Positions 16,660 to 25,337 of a stretch of 31,714 bases of DNA are shown in pieces. The notes below the pieces were generated by a model, which made no database searches, had not been told where the DNA came from, and saw nothing but the letters and a program-made list of their open reading frames with translations. The stretch's first letter is position 1; each line of letters begins with the position of its first letter. The position numbers were made by a program, and so were the translations under genes. The DNA comes from an uncultured Aliarcobacter sp. (GTDB lineage: Bacteria; Campylobacterota; Campylobacteria; Campylobacterales; Arcobacteraceae), in assembly GCA_947629065.1 (NCBI GenBank), contig CANRCH010000001.1, positions 1-31,714 of the forward strand, in the 5' to 3' direction.

Positions 16660-17115
16660 ATGAGAAAAACTATTCTATTTGTTAGTTCAATTTTGATGTT
16701 TTCATTTTTATTTACAGGATGTGTGCAAAAAATGGAAAGGGCTACAATAGAAGAAGATAGAATAGCAAAAGAGTTTAAAACAGATCCAGAGTTATCAAAT
16801 TTATATATTTGTAGAAATGAAACATTTGGTGGAGCTGTACATATGCCAGTAATTGTGGATGATAAACTATTAGGTAGAACTGAGGCTAAATCATTTTTCT
16901 ATTTAAAACTTGAACCAGGAAGACATAAAATTCAGTCTTTAACTGAGCAAATACAAACATTGCATATTGATGCCGTAGAAAATAAAAATTATTTTATTTG
17001 GCAAGAAGTTAAAATGGGTACTTGGGTTGCTAATTCAGCACTACATTTATTAAATGAAGAAAAAGGTAAAGAGTGTGTCTTAGCTACACATATGCTGAAA
17101 ATAGAAAATAAATAA
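16660..17115 (+). CDS. Lipoprotein, DUF2846-like
   Basis: 151 aa. A 20-residue signal peptide (MRKTILFVSSILMFSFLFTG) ends at lipobox LFTGC with lipidated C21. The mature part has a PEGA-like beta pattern: VIVDDKLLGRTEAKSFFYLKLEPGRHKI, then EQIQTLHIDAVENKNYFIWQEV. This matches DUF2846-type small lipoproteins. Residues +2 and +3 after the cysteine are V-Q, with no inner-membrane retention aspartate. The frame is open from 16609, but the G-rich SD and signal peptide fix the start at 16660. The mature function is unknown. It is transcribed away from the HTH gene. Confidence 0.75.
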   Translation: MRKTILFVSSILMFSFLFTGCVQKMERATIEEDRIAKEFKTDPELSNLYICRNETFGGAVHMPVIVDDKLLGRTEAKSFFYLKLEPGRHKIQSLTEQIQTLHIDAVENKNYFIWQEVKMGTWVANSALHLLNEEKGKECVLATHMLKIENK

Positions 17116-17170
17116 GTACAAAAGAGTTTATTGGTAAAAAATTTAACTTAGTGAAAAATTATTAAACATA

Positions 17171-17193
17171 AATCTAATATTTAAAATTAGATT
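17171..17193. promoter_or_regulatory. 8-bp inverted repeat before the second lipoprotein gene
   Basis: AATCTAAT 17171-17178 and ATTAGATT 17186-17193 form a perfect inverted repeat with a 7-base spacer. It lies 30 bases before the next gene and just upstream of a TATA-rich stretch. It could be a terminator for the first lipoprotein gene or an operator; the sequence does not decide. Confidence 0.3.
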
Positions 17194-17222
17194 ATATAGA
17201 TATAAATTATATGAGGTAAAAT

Positions 17223-17648
17223 ATGAAAAAAAGTCTTTTAATTATGAGTTCTGTTGTTGCAGTAAGTATTCTTTTTACAGGTTGTGCAACTTTATTTGGT
17301 GGTGGTGCAAATCAATCTATAAATATTCAGTCATCTAAATCACAAACAGTTGATGTTTACAAGATAAAAACGAAAAAAGATGAAAAGAGTGGTGAAACTA
17401 GTATTATTGGAGAGGATTTAATACATTCAAATATACAAATTCCTTCTTCTGTTAATGTAAATAGAGATAGTAAAGATATTTTGATTAAAACTAAAGATGG
17501 TGAATGTAAAGAGAAAAAAGTAGAAAAAAAACTTAATCCTTGGTTTTGGGGAGATGTTGTTGCAACAAGTTTAGTAAGCACAACTACAGATGCAGTTACT
17601 GGTGCAATGTGGAAATATGATGAGAATGTAACGCTAGATTGTGAATAA
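17223..17648 (+). CDS. Lipoprotein with C-terminal NPWFWGD...TGAMWKY motif
   Basis: 141 aa. A 20-residue signal peptide ends at lipobox LFTGC with lipidated C21. The peptide has the same length and ending as that of the preceding lipoprotein. The mature chain begins ATLFGGGANQSINIQSSKSQ and closes with NPWFWGDVVATSLVS, TDAVTGAMWKY and a final CE. This arrangement is familiar from small outer-membrane lipoproteins of phage-like or accessory loci, often with PEGA-like folds. Two Cys residues (in GECKE and LDCE) could form a disulfide in the periplasm. Its last 8 bases overlap the GTG start of the DUF4105 gene, suggesting coupling. Confidence 0.75.
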   Translation: MKKSLLIMSSVVAVSILFTGCATLFGGGANQSINIQSSKSQTVDVYKIKTKKDEKSGETSIIGEDLIHSNIQIPSSVNVNRDSKDILIKTKDGECKEKKVEKKLNPWFWGDVVATSLVSTTTDAVTGAMWKYDENVTLDCE

Positions 17649-19464
17649 GAATTTCTTCATTAAGATGAGTAGATTTTTCAAATCTATTCTCATCTTAACT
17701 TTTTTTATAAATAACTTCTCTTTTGCAAATAATATTTATGAAGAGATAGAGCAAAATAAAATATATGACTCTCATATATGGAAATCTTTACTGCATATAA
17801 ATAGTGATAAACCATATATAAATAGTAAAGATTTTCTATTTTCATTTGATGATTTTTCATTAAAAAATGAGTTGTTAAAAAATATAGAACAGATAAAAAA
17901 TAATAAACTTTATCCTTGTAAGTTTCCAGCTAGATATTTGTGGCTTACAACAAAATTTCCCGAATTAAAAGAGTTAAAACAAGAAAATATAGAGTGTAAA
18001 GAGTTTAATGAGTATCTAGAAAAAACAAATGCAGATTCTATTGATTTAATCTTTGTATCTGAAAATATAAAAAATCCTTCAAGTATGATGGGGCATATAT
18101 TTTTTAAAATAAATGGTTTTTATGATGGTAAAGAAAGAGAAAATGCAATAAGTTTTTTTACAATCTTAAACCACCTAAACATACCTATTCTTGCTTATGA
18201 AAGTATTATAAAAGGGATGAATGGCTACTTTATTTTATCTCCCTATCAAACACAAATTTTCAATTATGTAAATAAAGAAGAGAGAAATATTTGGGAATAT
18301 AAATTAAATCTTACAGCAGAACAGCAAAAATTAATTTACTATCATTTTTGGGAGTTAAAGGATATTGATATTACATACTATTTTACAAATTTCAACTGTG
18401 CAACAATTATTGATAATATGCTATCAATAAGCTCAGAAGATTACTATTCTGAACCTATTTCTTTTTGGCTAACTCCAAAAGATGTTGTAAAAAGAGCTAA
18501 TAAATTTAAGTTGATACAATTATCTAATACTTTACCATCTTTAGAGTGGTCACTGTATATGATAAATGAGAATTTAGATAAGAAAAAAATGGAGAGATTA
18601 AAAAGCCAGATTGATGATAAGAATATAAATAGTATTCGCTTTTCTATTGAAAATAATAATCTTTCAAAATTAGAGATAGAATTTATAAGAAACTACACAA
18701 AATACCTATATATAAAAAAAGGCATTTTAGAGTATCAAGATTATAAAAATATAATAAATCTACTTAATAAAGATGATTTAGATTTTATAGATTATTCAAA
18801 TTATAAAAACCCTATAAATACACAGTATAGTAAGCAATTAAGTATTGGATATTTACAAAAAGATAAAGAAAACTTTACAAAACTAGGTTTACTTTTAGCT
18901 GGGAATACTCTTTATGATGACAACAGGAATTATTTTTCTGAAAATAGTTTACAAATTGGAAATATTGAAATATTAGCAAATAAGTCAGAAGTTTTTTTAA
19001 ATAAAATTGATTTTTATGATATGAGATCATATCTTCCTATAAATAGTATATTAACTGATTTATCATCTGAGTTTGCAATATCCTATTATAATAAATTTAA
19101 TAATTTATATATAAATAATAGCCTATTAATAAAAGGTGGACTAGGTTTAAGCAATAAATTATCAGCAGATACTTTTTTATATTATTTGGCAAATCTTGAA
19201 ATTTATATTGATAAATCATATATCTATCCAGTAATAAAGCCTAAACTAGGGTTAAATATATATGAAATTTTAGATATGAAAACAGTTTTAGAGTATGAAT
19301 ATGAGTATAATCTTAGAAAAGTAGATTATAGTTTTCACAAATTGAGTTTAAATCAATCCATAAATATAGATAATAATCATAGATTTGATTTAAACTTAAA
19401 AATAATGAAAAACAATAAGCGAGAAAATAAAATTTACAGTTTTGTTTATAATTACTTTTTTTAA
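17641..19464 (+). CDS. DUF4105/Lnb-like periplasmic domain with predicted outer-membrane barrel
   Basis: 607 aa from GTG 17641; an ATG at 17665 would give a shorter signal peptide with poor SD. After the signal peptide (to about residue 30) come [12 protein letters not shown] (91-102), the DUF4105 block [13 protein letters not shown] with H152, and [10 protein letters not shown] with C253. The His-then-Cys order fits a permuted papain-like (NlpC/P60-type) fold. To my knowledge a Bacteroides lipoprotein N-acyltransferase, Lnb, has this domain, so a lipid-acyl role is possible. From about 380 onward alternating strands and a terminal YNYFF suggest an outer-membrane beta-barrel instead of inner-membrane helices. 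It overlaps a lipoprotein gene by 8 bases. Confidence 0.75.
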   Translation: MNKNFFIKMSRFFKSILILTFFINNFSFANNIYEEIEQNKIYDSHIWKSLLHINSDKPYINSKDFLFSFDDFSLKNELLKNIEQIKNNKLYPCKFPARYLWLTTKFPELKELKQENIECKEFNEYLEKTNADSIDLIFVSENIKNPSSMMGHIFFKINGFYDGKERENAISFFTILNHLNIPILAYESIIKGMNGYFILSPYQTQIFNYVNKEERNIWEYKLNLTAEQQKLIYYHFWELKDIDITYYFTNFNCATIIDNMLSISSEDYYSEPISFWLTPKDVVKRANKFKLIQLSNTLPSLEWSLYMINENLDKKKMERLKSQIDDKNINSIRFSIENNNLSKLEIEFIRNYTKYLYIKKGILEYQDYKNIINLLNKDDLDFIDYSNYKNPINTQYSKQLSIGYLQKDKENFTKLGLLLAGNTLYDDNRNYFSENSLQIGNIEILANKSEVFLNKIDFYDMRSYLPINSILTDLSSEFAISYYNKFNNLYINNSLLIKGGLGLSNKLSADTFLYYLANLEIYIDKSYIYPVIKPKLGLNIYEILDMKTVLEYEYEYNLRKVDYSFHKLSLNQSINIDNNHRFDLNLKIMKNNKRENKIYSFVYNYFF

Positions 19465-20027
19465 CTTAACTCATTATCCACAATTTGACAAATTGTATGT
19501 TCAAAAAGTAGGTGCATCTCTTGAATTCTTGGTGTATCATCGCTTGGAACTATTAGGTTTATATCACAATGTTGATTCATAAGACCACCATCACGCCCTG
19601 TTAATCCCAAAGTTTTACAACCCATATCTTTTGCCATCATTAGTGCATTTATTACATTTTTTGAGTTTCCAGAAGTTGAAATTCCTATTAACAGATCGCC
19701 TCTTTGTGCCAATGCTTCAACTTGTCTATCAAAAACTCTATCAAATCCATAATCATTTCCAATAGCAGTTAATGCACTTGTATCAGTTGTAAGTGCAATT
19801 CCAGGTAAGCCTCTTCTTTCAGTTTTATATCTTCCCGTTAATTCAGCTGCAAAGTGTTGTGCATCACCTGCACTTCCACCATTTCCACAAATTAGAACTT
19901 TGTTTCCAGTTCTTAAAGTTTCAACTACCAATTTTGCAGCTTTTTCCAAAGGCTCTTGCATAGTATCTATTACTTTTGCAATAGTTTCTTGGTGTTCTAA
20001 AAACTCTTTAATTATCGCATTTTGCAT
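19461..20027 (-). CDS. gmhA: Sedoheptulose-7-phosphate isomerase
   Basis: 188 aa, SIS-domain family. It converts sedoheptulose 7-phosphate to D-glycero-D-manno-heptose 7-phosphate, the first step of ADP-heptose synthesis. [29 protein letters not shown] and LTGRDGG are the sugar-phosphate loops; metal ligands include the H of DAQHF and the H of LLFEHTI. Length matches GmhA exactly. Its start overlaps the end of hldE by 20 bases, and its stop overlaps the convergent DUF4105 gene by 4 bases, leaving no room for a terminator there. Confidence 0.96.
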   Translation of the reverse strand: MQNAIIKEFLEHQETIAKVIDTMQEPLEKAAKLVVETLRTGNKVLICGNGGSAGDAQHFAAELTGRYKTERRGLPGIALTTDTSALTAIGNDYGFDRVFDRQVEALAQRGDLLIGISTSGNSKNVINALMMAKDMGCKTLGLTGRDGGLMNQHCDINLIVPSDDTPRIQEMHLLFEHTICQIVDNELS

Positions 20028-21444
20028 TTGTTTGTATCCTTTTTATTGTATTTGTTGTACTTTTTCCATCTACAAATTGAACAAGTTTTAACTCATTTGC
20101 AATATCTTGTCCAACTACTTCTTTACCTTCATAATCTCCACCTTTTACCAAAGTGTGAGGTTTTATTAGTTTTATAAGTTCATAAGGAGTTTCCTCTTCA
20201 AAAATCACCACATAATCAACACTCTCTAAAGATGCCAAAATATAAGCTCTATCATCTTGAGTGTTAATTGGACGACTTTCACCTTTTAATTTTCTTACAC
20301 TACTATCAGCATTTAATCCTAGAATTAAAACATCTCCAAAGCTTTTTGCTTCTTGTAAATATTTTACATGACCAACATGCAAAATATCGAAACATCCATT
20401 TGTAAATACTACTTTTTTACCTTGAGAGTGAAATTTTTGTGAAAGCTTTTCAATCTGCTCAAAAGTTTTGATATGACTTGTCGAACTTGATTTGTTTAGA
20501 CTTGACTCATATTCATAAATCTCATCAAGTGTAACTGTTGCACTTCCTAGTTTTCCTACAACCACACCTGCTGCTAAGTTTGCAAAATATAGTGCTTTTT
20601 TAATATCAAGTCCACAAGATAGTGCAAAAGTAATAGATGCGATTACAGTGTCACCAGCTCCTGTTACATCAAAAACTTCTCTTGCAACTGTTGGGCTTGT
20701 AAAAAGTGATTCATCAAAAATTGCAATTCCTTGCTCACTCAAAGTTATAAGTGAAACATCTAAATCACACTCTTTTTTCAATATTTTTAAAGCATTAATT
20801 AAAGATTTTTCATCAATAATCTCTATATTTGTGGCTTCAATTGCCTCTTTTTTATTTGGAGTTAAAGTATAAGCACCTTTGTATTTAGAGAAATCTTTTC
20901 CTTTTGGATCTGCTAAAACTTTCACACCATTTTGATTTGCAATTTTTATAATATCTTGTGTTAATTTGAAAGTTAAAACACCTTTTTTATAATCAGATAA
21001 AATTATTGCATCATATTTTTTAATATTTTTTTCTAAAACTTCTAAAATTTTGCTTTCACTTTGTATGCTTATATCTTCAGCACTTTCACTATCGTATCTA
21101 ATAACTTGTTGATTAGATGCCATGATACGGCTTTTTTTAGATGTTTTTCTATTTTTTTCAATCACAAGTGATTTTGAATTTACTCCAATATTTTCAAGCA
21201 AACTTTTAAGCTCATTGGCAACACTATCATCTCCTAAAACGCTAATAACTTCAACACTACTTCCAAGTGCTTTTAAGTTATTTATAACATTTCCAGCACC
21301 ACCCAAAGTTGCATTCTCTTTTTTTACATTTATTACTTGAACAGGAGCTTCTGGTGAAATTCTATCGCAAGAACCCCATAAATAGTGATCTATCATTAAA
21401 TCACCAATTACAAGAATATTTGGTTTTTTACTAATATCTATCAT
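20008..21444 (-). CDS. hldE: Bifunctional heptose kinase/adenylyltransferase HldE
   Basis: 478 aa with two fused domains. Residues 1 to about 315 form a PfkB-type kinase with [10 protein letters not shown] and the catalytic DVTGAGDTV (GAGDT 262-266, base D265). It phosphorylates heptose 7-phosphate at C1. Residues about 340-478 form a nucleotidyltransferase with [12 protein letters not shown] (HVGH at 356-359), which adds AMP to give ADP-D,D-heptose after GmhB has removed the 7-phosphate. The full-length fusion is usual in Gram-negatives. It overlaps hldD by 4 bases and gmhA by 20, so the cluster is tightly coupled. Confidence 0.97.
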   Translation of the reverse strand: MIDISKKPNILVIGDLMIDHYLWGSCDRISPEAPVQVINVKKENATLGGAGNVINNLKALGSSVEVISVLGDDSVANELKSLLENIGVNSKSLVIEKNRKTSKKSRIMASNQQVIRYDSESAEDISIQSESKILEVLEKNIKKYDAIILSDYKKGVLTFKLTQDIIKIANQNGVKVLADPKGKDFSKYKGAYTLTPNKKEAIEATNIEIIDEKSLINALKILKKECDLDVSLITLSEQGIAIFDESLFTSPTVAREVFDVTGAGDTVIASITFALSCGLDIKKALYFANLAAGVVVGKLGSATVTLDEIYEYESSLNKSSSTSHIKTFEQIEKLSQKFHSQGKKVVFTNGCFDILHVGHVKYLQEAKSFGDVLILGLNADSSVRKLKGESRPINTQDDRAYILASLESVDYVVIFEEETPYELIKLIKPHTLVKGGDYEGKEVVGQDIANELKLVQFVDGKSTTNTIKRIQTNAKCDN

Positions 21445-22448
21445 TTTACCTCTTCAGCAAATAATCTTTTAATTTCAGGAACATATGCTTTTATTCCAGC
21501 TTCAAGGCTAAATCTTGGTTCATAGCTTAAAAACTTTTTAGTTGTAAGAATATTTGCCTCTGTAAAAAATTGATAAGAACCTACAAATGGATTTTCTATA
21601 TACTCTTTTCCATTGTTGATTTCTAACTCTTTTTGTAAAATATTTACTATATCTTCAAAGCTTCTAGCTTTTCCAGTTCCTACATTATATACACCAGATT
21701 TTTTTGGTTTACAAGCTTTAATATTTGCTTGAATAATATCTTCAATATAGATAAAATCTCTTAAAATTTTATCACTTCCTTCAAATAGTTTTGGAGTAAG
21801 TCCTTTTAAAATTTGATGCCCAAACTGCACAACCATTGATGCAGTTTTATTTTTGAAAAACTCTTTTGGTCCATAAACATTGAAATATTTTAATCCAACA
21901 ATAGATATAGGTAAATCTTGTTTTAAATACTCATAAGTAATATTGTCCATCATAACTTTTGAAAATCCATAAACATTGTTTGGTTTTTCAAAACCAACTT
22001 CAAATCTATCGCTATCTCCATAAGTTGCTGCACTAGAGGCATAAACCATATTTGCTTTGTGTTTTATTGCAATTTTTAGTAAATCTTCATAAGCATTTAC
22101 ATTTGTTTTTATCATAATATCTTGTTCAACTGCAGTTGTATCAGAAATTGCTGCTTGATGGAAAATATAATCAAATCTATAATCTGTTTCAAGAGATTTT
22201 AGAAGTTTTTTATCATTTATATCGCCACTTATTACTATTCCATTAAAACCTACAAGATTTTTAAAGTGACCAAAACTTTTTAAATTTCCATTTGAAAATG
22301 TTTCACCACTTCTAAAACAATCAAGAACAACAATTTTTGATTCAGGGTAGTTTTTTTGGAAATAAAAAGCTAAATTTGAACCAATAAATCCAGCTCCACC
22401 AGTGATTAAAATTGTTTTTTTATTAAAATTTATATTATTGTATTTCAT
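21441..22448 (-). CDS. hldD: ADP-L-glycero-D-manno-heptose 6-epimerase
   Basis: 335 aa, extended SDR family. The NADP loop GGAGFIG is at 17-23; the catalytic Y160-x-x-x-K164 lies in NNVYGFSK, with a serine/alanine-rich strand YASSAATYGD before it. It epimerises C6 of ADP-D,D-heptose, giving the L,D form used by heptosyltransferases such as the one at the window's left edge. KYFNVYGPKEFFKNKTASMV is characteristic of HldD and separates it from GalE. It overlaps gmhB by 14 bases and hldE by 4. Confidence 0.95.
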   Translation of the reverse strand: MKYNNINFNKKTILITGGAGFIGSNLAFYFQKNYPESKIVVLDCFRSGETFSNGNLKSFGHFKNLVGFNGIVISGDINDKKLLKSLETDYRFDYIFHQAAISDTTAVEQDIMIKTNVNAYEDLLKIAIKHKANMVYASSAATYGDSDRFEVGFEKPNNVYGFSKVMMDNITYEYLKQDLPISIVGLKYFNVYGPKEFFKNKTASMVVQFGHQILKGLTPKLFEGSDKILRDFIYIEDIIQANIKACKPKKSGVYNVGTGKARSFEDIVNILQKELEINNGKEYIENPFVGSYQFFTEANILTTKKFLSYEPRFSLEAGIKAYVPEIKRLFAEEVK

Positions 22449-22965
22449 TTTTTGCCTTTATATATTTTAGGCTATCAAACAGGTTTTTTGCTACAAAAAA
22501 ATCACTATTTGATACCTTTTCTTCATCTATTAATATTTTATTTGCAATATTACCATTTTTTGCACACTCTATATCACTAATCTTATCTCCAACTAGCCAA
22601 GAGTTTTTTAAATCTATAGAAAAATCGTTTAAAGATTGTAAAATCATTCCATCTTTTGGTTTTCTACACTCGCAATTAACTTCTGGTGCATGAGGACAAA
22701 AATATACTTTTAGTATATCAATATTTTGTTTTCTAAACTCATCTAGCATATAGTTTGTAAGAATTTGAAAATCTTCCAAGCTATAATATCCTCTTCCAAT
22801 TCCAGATTGATTTGTAACAATAATTATTTCATAACCTAATTCTATAAAAATTCTACAAGCTTCAAAAACACCATCTACAAATTTGAAATTTTCAACTTTT
22901 GAAACATATCCAAAATCTTCGTTTATAACTCCATCTCTATCAAGATAGATTATCTTTTTTTCCAT
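22435..22965 (-). CDS. gmhB: D-glycero-D-manno-heptose 1,7-bisphosphate 7-phosphatase
   Basis: 176 aa, HAD superfamily. The nucleophile motif DRDGVIN gives D9 and D11, VTNQSGIGRGYYS is motif II, and GDKISDIECAKN holds the last acidic pair. The zinc loop CPHAPEVNCECRKP has three Cys and one His, which marks GmhB. It removes the 7-phosphate between the two HldE reactions. It is first in the gmhB-hldD-hldE-gmhA operon and diverges from the glycosyltransferase-like gene. Confidence 0.95.
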   Translation of the reverse strand: MEKKIIYLDRDGVINEDFGYVSKVENFKFVDGVFEACRIFIELGYEIIIVTNQSGIGRGYYSLEDFQILTNYMLDEFRKQNIDILKVYFCPHAPEVNCECRKPKDGMILQSLNDFSIDLKNSWLVGDKISDIECAKNGNIANKILIDEEKVSNSDFFVAKNLFDSLKYIKAKNEIQ

Positions 22966-23027
22966 AAATTATTTACCTTATAAATTAAAACACTATTATA
23001 TAAATTTTATCATAATCTTGTTTTAAC

Positions 23028-23033
23028 TATAAT
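23028..23033 (+). promoter_or_regulatory. -10 box of the glycosyltransferase-like gene
   Basis: TATAAT lies 30 bases before the ATG at 23064, with AGAAAGAAG as a weak ribosome binding site. No convincing -35. Confidence 0.45.
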
Positions 23034-23063
23034 AAGTGCTTAAAAAACTATAGAAAGAAGAAA

Positions 23064-23936
23064 ATGAACAAAAAAACATTTTTTTATAAAAGATCAAACA
23101 CATTAATAAAAGAGATTTTAAAACAAGATTTAGCCAAACTTTTAAAAGAACAAAATCTAGTTTCTAAACTATTTTCTAAGAAAAAATATCCAGATATATA
23201 TTTTTTCAGTGGAAATTTAGATGAAAAAAGCCTTGAATATATAAAAAATTCAAAAATAACTATTACAAACTCATATTCAAGCAAAAAAGAGATATTAGAA
23301 AAATTAGATGGCTTAGATATAAAAAAAGATATAGAATTAATATATCCAAGCGTGAATATATATTTGCAAAATGAAGATGAGATAAAAAGTAGATTTTTAA
23401 AAGAACACAATCTAAATGATGAAAAATTAATACTCTTTACAGCAAAAAATTTCAAAACAAATGGAGTAAAAGAGTTTTTAGATATTTGTTCTAAATTATC
23501 TTTTAAAAATTTTAAAATAATAATATCTGGAAGAAAACAAGAGTTAAATGCACTTGATTTTACACTAACAAAATATAAAAATCTTCAAGAAAAGATTATA
23601 AAATTAGATGAAAATATATCTTTAGAAGAACTATTTATTGTAAGTGATATTATGATACTTCCAACTCATAATAGATTAATATCATCAAATATTGTAAAAG
23701 CTATGTATTGTAAATGTGTAGTTTTTGTAAGTGCAAAAAATGATGTAAAAGAGTTAATTGATGTTTATGCAACTATGGATAAACCAAGTGATCCAAGCAC
23801 TCCTTTTAAAGTTGATGCAGTTTTATATGAAGAGAGTGAATTAAACAAAATTAAAGAGGAAAACTCTAAAATAGCCCAAGAATTAAGCCTAAAAAACAAT
23901 TTAGGGAAGTTTATAGATATTTTAAACAAAATTTAA
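23064..23936 (+). CDS. GT4-like glycosyltransferase-fold protein, catalytic motif degenerate
   Basis: 290 aa. The central and C-terminal parts have the Rossmann pattern of GT-B glycosyltransferases: LILFTAKNFKTNGVKEFL, then KIIISGRKQ, then VSDIMILPTHN. In active GT4 enzymes the next segment carries an E-x7-E motif followed by EAMACG-like residues. Here the segment is RLISSNIVKAMYCKCVVFVS (204-223), lacking both glutamates. The N-terminal Rossmann half is also short. It may be an inactive relative or have a changed mechanism. It sits next to gmhB but faces away from it, so a link to LPS is plausible but unproven. Confidence 0.6.
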   Translation: MNKKTFFYKRSNTLIKEILKQDLAKLLKEQNLVSKLFSKKKYPDIYFFSGNLDEKSLEYIKNSKITITNSYSSKKEILEKLDGLDIKKDIELIYPSVNIYLQNEDEIKSRFLKEHNLNDEKLILFTAKNFKTNGVKEFLDICSKLSFKNFKIIISGRKQELNALDFTLTKYKNLQEKIIKLDENISLEELFIVSDIMILPTHNRLISSNIVKAMYCKCVVFVSAKNDVKELIDVYATMDKPSDPSTPFKVDAVLYEESELNKIKEENSKIAQELSLKNNLGKFIDILNKI

Positions 23937-23958
23937 ATATAACTTAAGAAATTTAAGA

Positions 23959-23964
23959 TACAAT
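23959..23964 (+). promoter_or_regulatory. -10 box of rpmB
   Basis: TACAAT lies 34 bases before the rpmB start, and AAAGGA is the ribosome binding site. Confidence 0.4.
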
Positions 23965-23998
23965 ACGCAAATATTTTTCACTATTAAAAGGAATAAAA

Positions 23999-24187
23999 AT
24001 GGCAAGAAGATGTGCAATTTCTGGAAAAGGACCAATGGTTGGAAACAACGTTAGTCACGCTAAAAACAGAACAAGAAGAAGATTTTTACCAAATTTAAGA
24101 ACTGTAAGAGTTACATTAGAAGATGGAACAACTACAAAATTAAAAATCTCTGCAAAAGAGTTAAGAACTCTTAAAAAACACTCATAA
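23999..24187 (+). CDS. rpmB: Large-subunit ribosomal protein bL28
   Basis: 62 aa, the normal length. The N-terminus [29 protein letters not shown] is typical of bL28, with a strongly basic composition. The protein binds near the E site region of the 50S subunit. No partner rpmG gene follows; the next gene is a K+ channel subunit whose start codon lies in a hairpin overlapping the rpmB stop. The ATG at 23999 is preceded by AAAGGAAT. Confidence 0.97.
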   Translation: MARRCAISGKGPMVGNNVSHAKNRTRRRFLPNLRTVRVTLEDGTTTKLKISAKELRTLKKHS

Positions 24188-24220
24188 CAAGCATAAGTAA
24201 GTGCTTGTATGAGCATTTTT
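24181..24220 (+). terminator. Terminator-like hairpin overlapping the rpmB stop and channel start
   Basis: Positions 24181-24193 pair with 24202-24213 in a 12-bp stem with one bulged A (24187) and an 8-base loop. CATTTTT follows. The 5' arm contains the rpmB stop, and the 3' arm contains the ATG (24209-24211) of the next gene. It can act as an rpmB terminator and would also hide the channel gene's start codon. Confidence 0.55.
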
Positions 24221-25336
24221 ACTAGGTTTAAAAAAAATCTCGGATGGGAATTTAAAAAGTCAAAACCACAATTTGATTTAGATCCATTAATTTACTCAAA
24301 ACTACAACCCCTACGATTACCACTAATTTTAATTCAAATTCTTATGATGATAGGAACAATAGGTTACTATTACTTAGAAGATTATACAATTATGGAAGCA
24401 CTTTTTCAAACAGCATATACCCTTACAAATACAGGTTTTGGTGCATTAAGTGAAGACCATTTTAAAAATGAGACAATACTATTTACTATTTTTTTAATGT
24501 TTGCAGGATTTGCAAGTATGATTTTTGCAATTGGGGTTGTAATTGATGTTTTTACAAATGGAAAATTAAGAGAGCTATTAAAGGAGAGAAAAATGCTTTT
24601 TAAAATAGCAAGATTAAGAAAGCACTTTGTTATATGTTATCACAATGAATATACAGCACAAGTAGCAAAACAGTTTAGAGAGAATCATATACCTTTTGTA
24701 GTTGTTGATCCAAGTGAAAATATTGAAGATATTGCAAAAGAGCATGGTTATCCATATTTTGTAAAAGAAGAACCATATAAAGAGACTGCTTTTTTAAAAT
24801 CTCACTTAAGTTCAGCAAAAGGTGTTATTGCACTATCCAAAAATATTTCAGATAATATTACAATTATAGCATCTGTTCGACTTTATGAAAAAGAGATAGA
24901 AAGAAGCCCTTATTTAATTATTTCAAATGCTGAAACACAAAATGAGAAGTTAAGATTGAAAAAACTAGGTGCAGATAAAGTTGTAGCAACTCCATCCCTT
25001 ATGGCAAAAAGAGTAAGTGCTATGGCAATAAGCCCTGATATGGAAAATATCTTGGATGAGTTTTTATATAAAAAAGATAGCCCTGTTACTATGGAAGATG
25101 TTATAATAAATGATGATTCTTGGATTATAGGAAAAGAGTTGAGTCAATTAGGACTAAGAGATAAACTAATGGTGTCTGTAATAGGAATCACTGAAGAAAG
25201 TGGTGCTTTTGTTCAGTTACCAAAAGGAAATAAAGTAATCAATGCACATTCAAAACTTTTAATTGTTGGCTCACAAAGAGGAATAATTAAAGCAAAAAGA
25301 GTATTAAATTTAATAAATGAACCAAAGGATTTATAA
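24209..25336 (+). CDS. Two-TM potassium channel subunit with RCK (TrkA) domains
   Basis: 375 aa. TM1 is about 36-56 and TM2 about 90-113, with a pore helix and filter between (LTNTGFGA, 72-79). Residues about 138-255 form a TrkA-N/RCK fold, and about 290-375 an RCK-C domain. The arrangement matches MthK-like prokaryotic K+ channels of the inner membrane. Two features are odd: the filter reads TNTGFG where TVGYGD is usual, and the RCK nucleotide loop GxGxxG is replaced by CYHNEYT, so NAD binding is doubtful. No strong SD precedes the ATG, which lies in a hairpin. argJ starts 1 base after the stop. Confidence 0.85.
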   Translation: MSIFTRFKKNLGWEFKKSKPQFDLDPLIYSKLQPLRLPLILIQILMMIGTIGYYYLEDYTIMEALFQTAYTLTNTGFGALSEDHFKNETILFTIFLMFAGFASMIFAIGVVIDVFTNGKLRELLKERKMLFKIARLRKHFVICYHNEYTAQVAKQFRENHIPFVVVDPSENIEDIAKEHGYPYFVKEEPYKETAFLKSHLSSAKGVIALSKNISDNITIIASVRLYEKEIERSPYLIISNAETQNEKLRLKKLGADKVVATPSLMAKRVSAMAISPDMENILDEFLYKKDSPVTMEDVIINDDSWIIGKELSQLGLRDKLMVSVIGITEESGAFVQLPKGNKVINAHSKLLIVGSQRGIIKAKRVLNLINEPKDL

Positions 25337-25337
25337 T

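Noticed and set aside
17133-17167. More GTT-N9-AAC operators before the second lipoprotein gene (17133 and 17153).
   Set aside because: The left arms do not match GTT and the spacing is 20, not 31; the A/T-rich sequence gives such half matches by chance.
1-22965. A split LPS cluster, with waaF at the left edge separated from gmhB-hldD-hldE-gmhA by an insertion.
   Set aside because: The genes between include many housekeeping genes, the orientations do not fit a simple insertion, and only 31 codons of the heptosyltransferase are visible.
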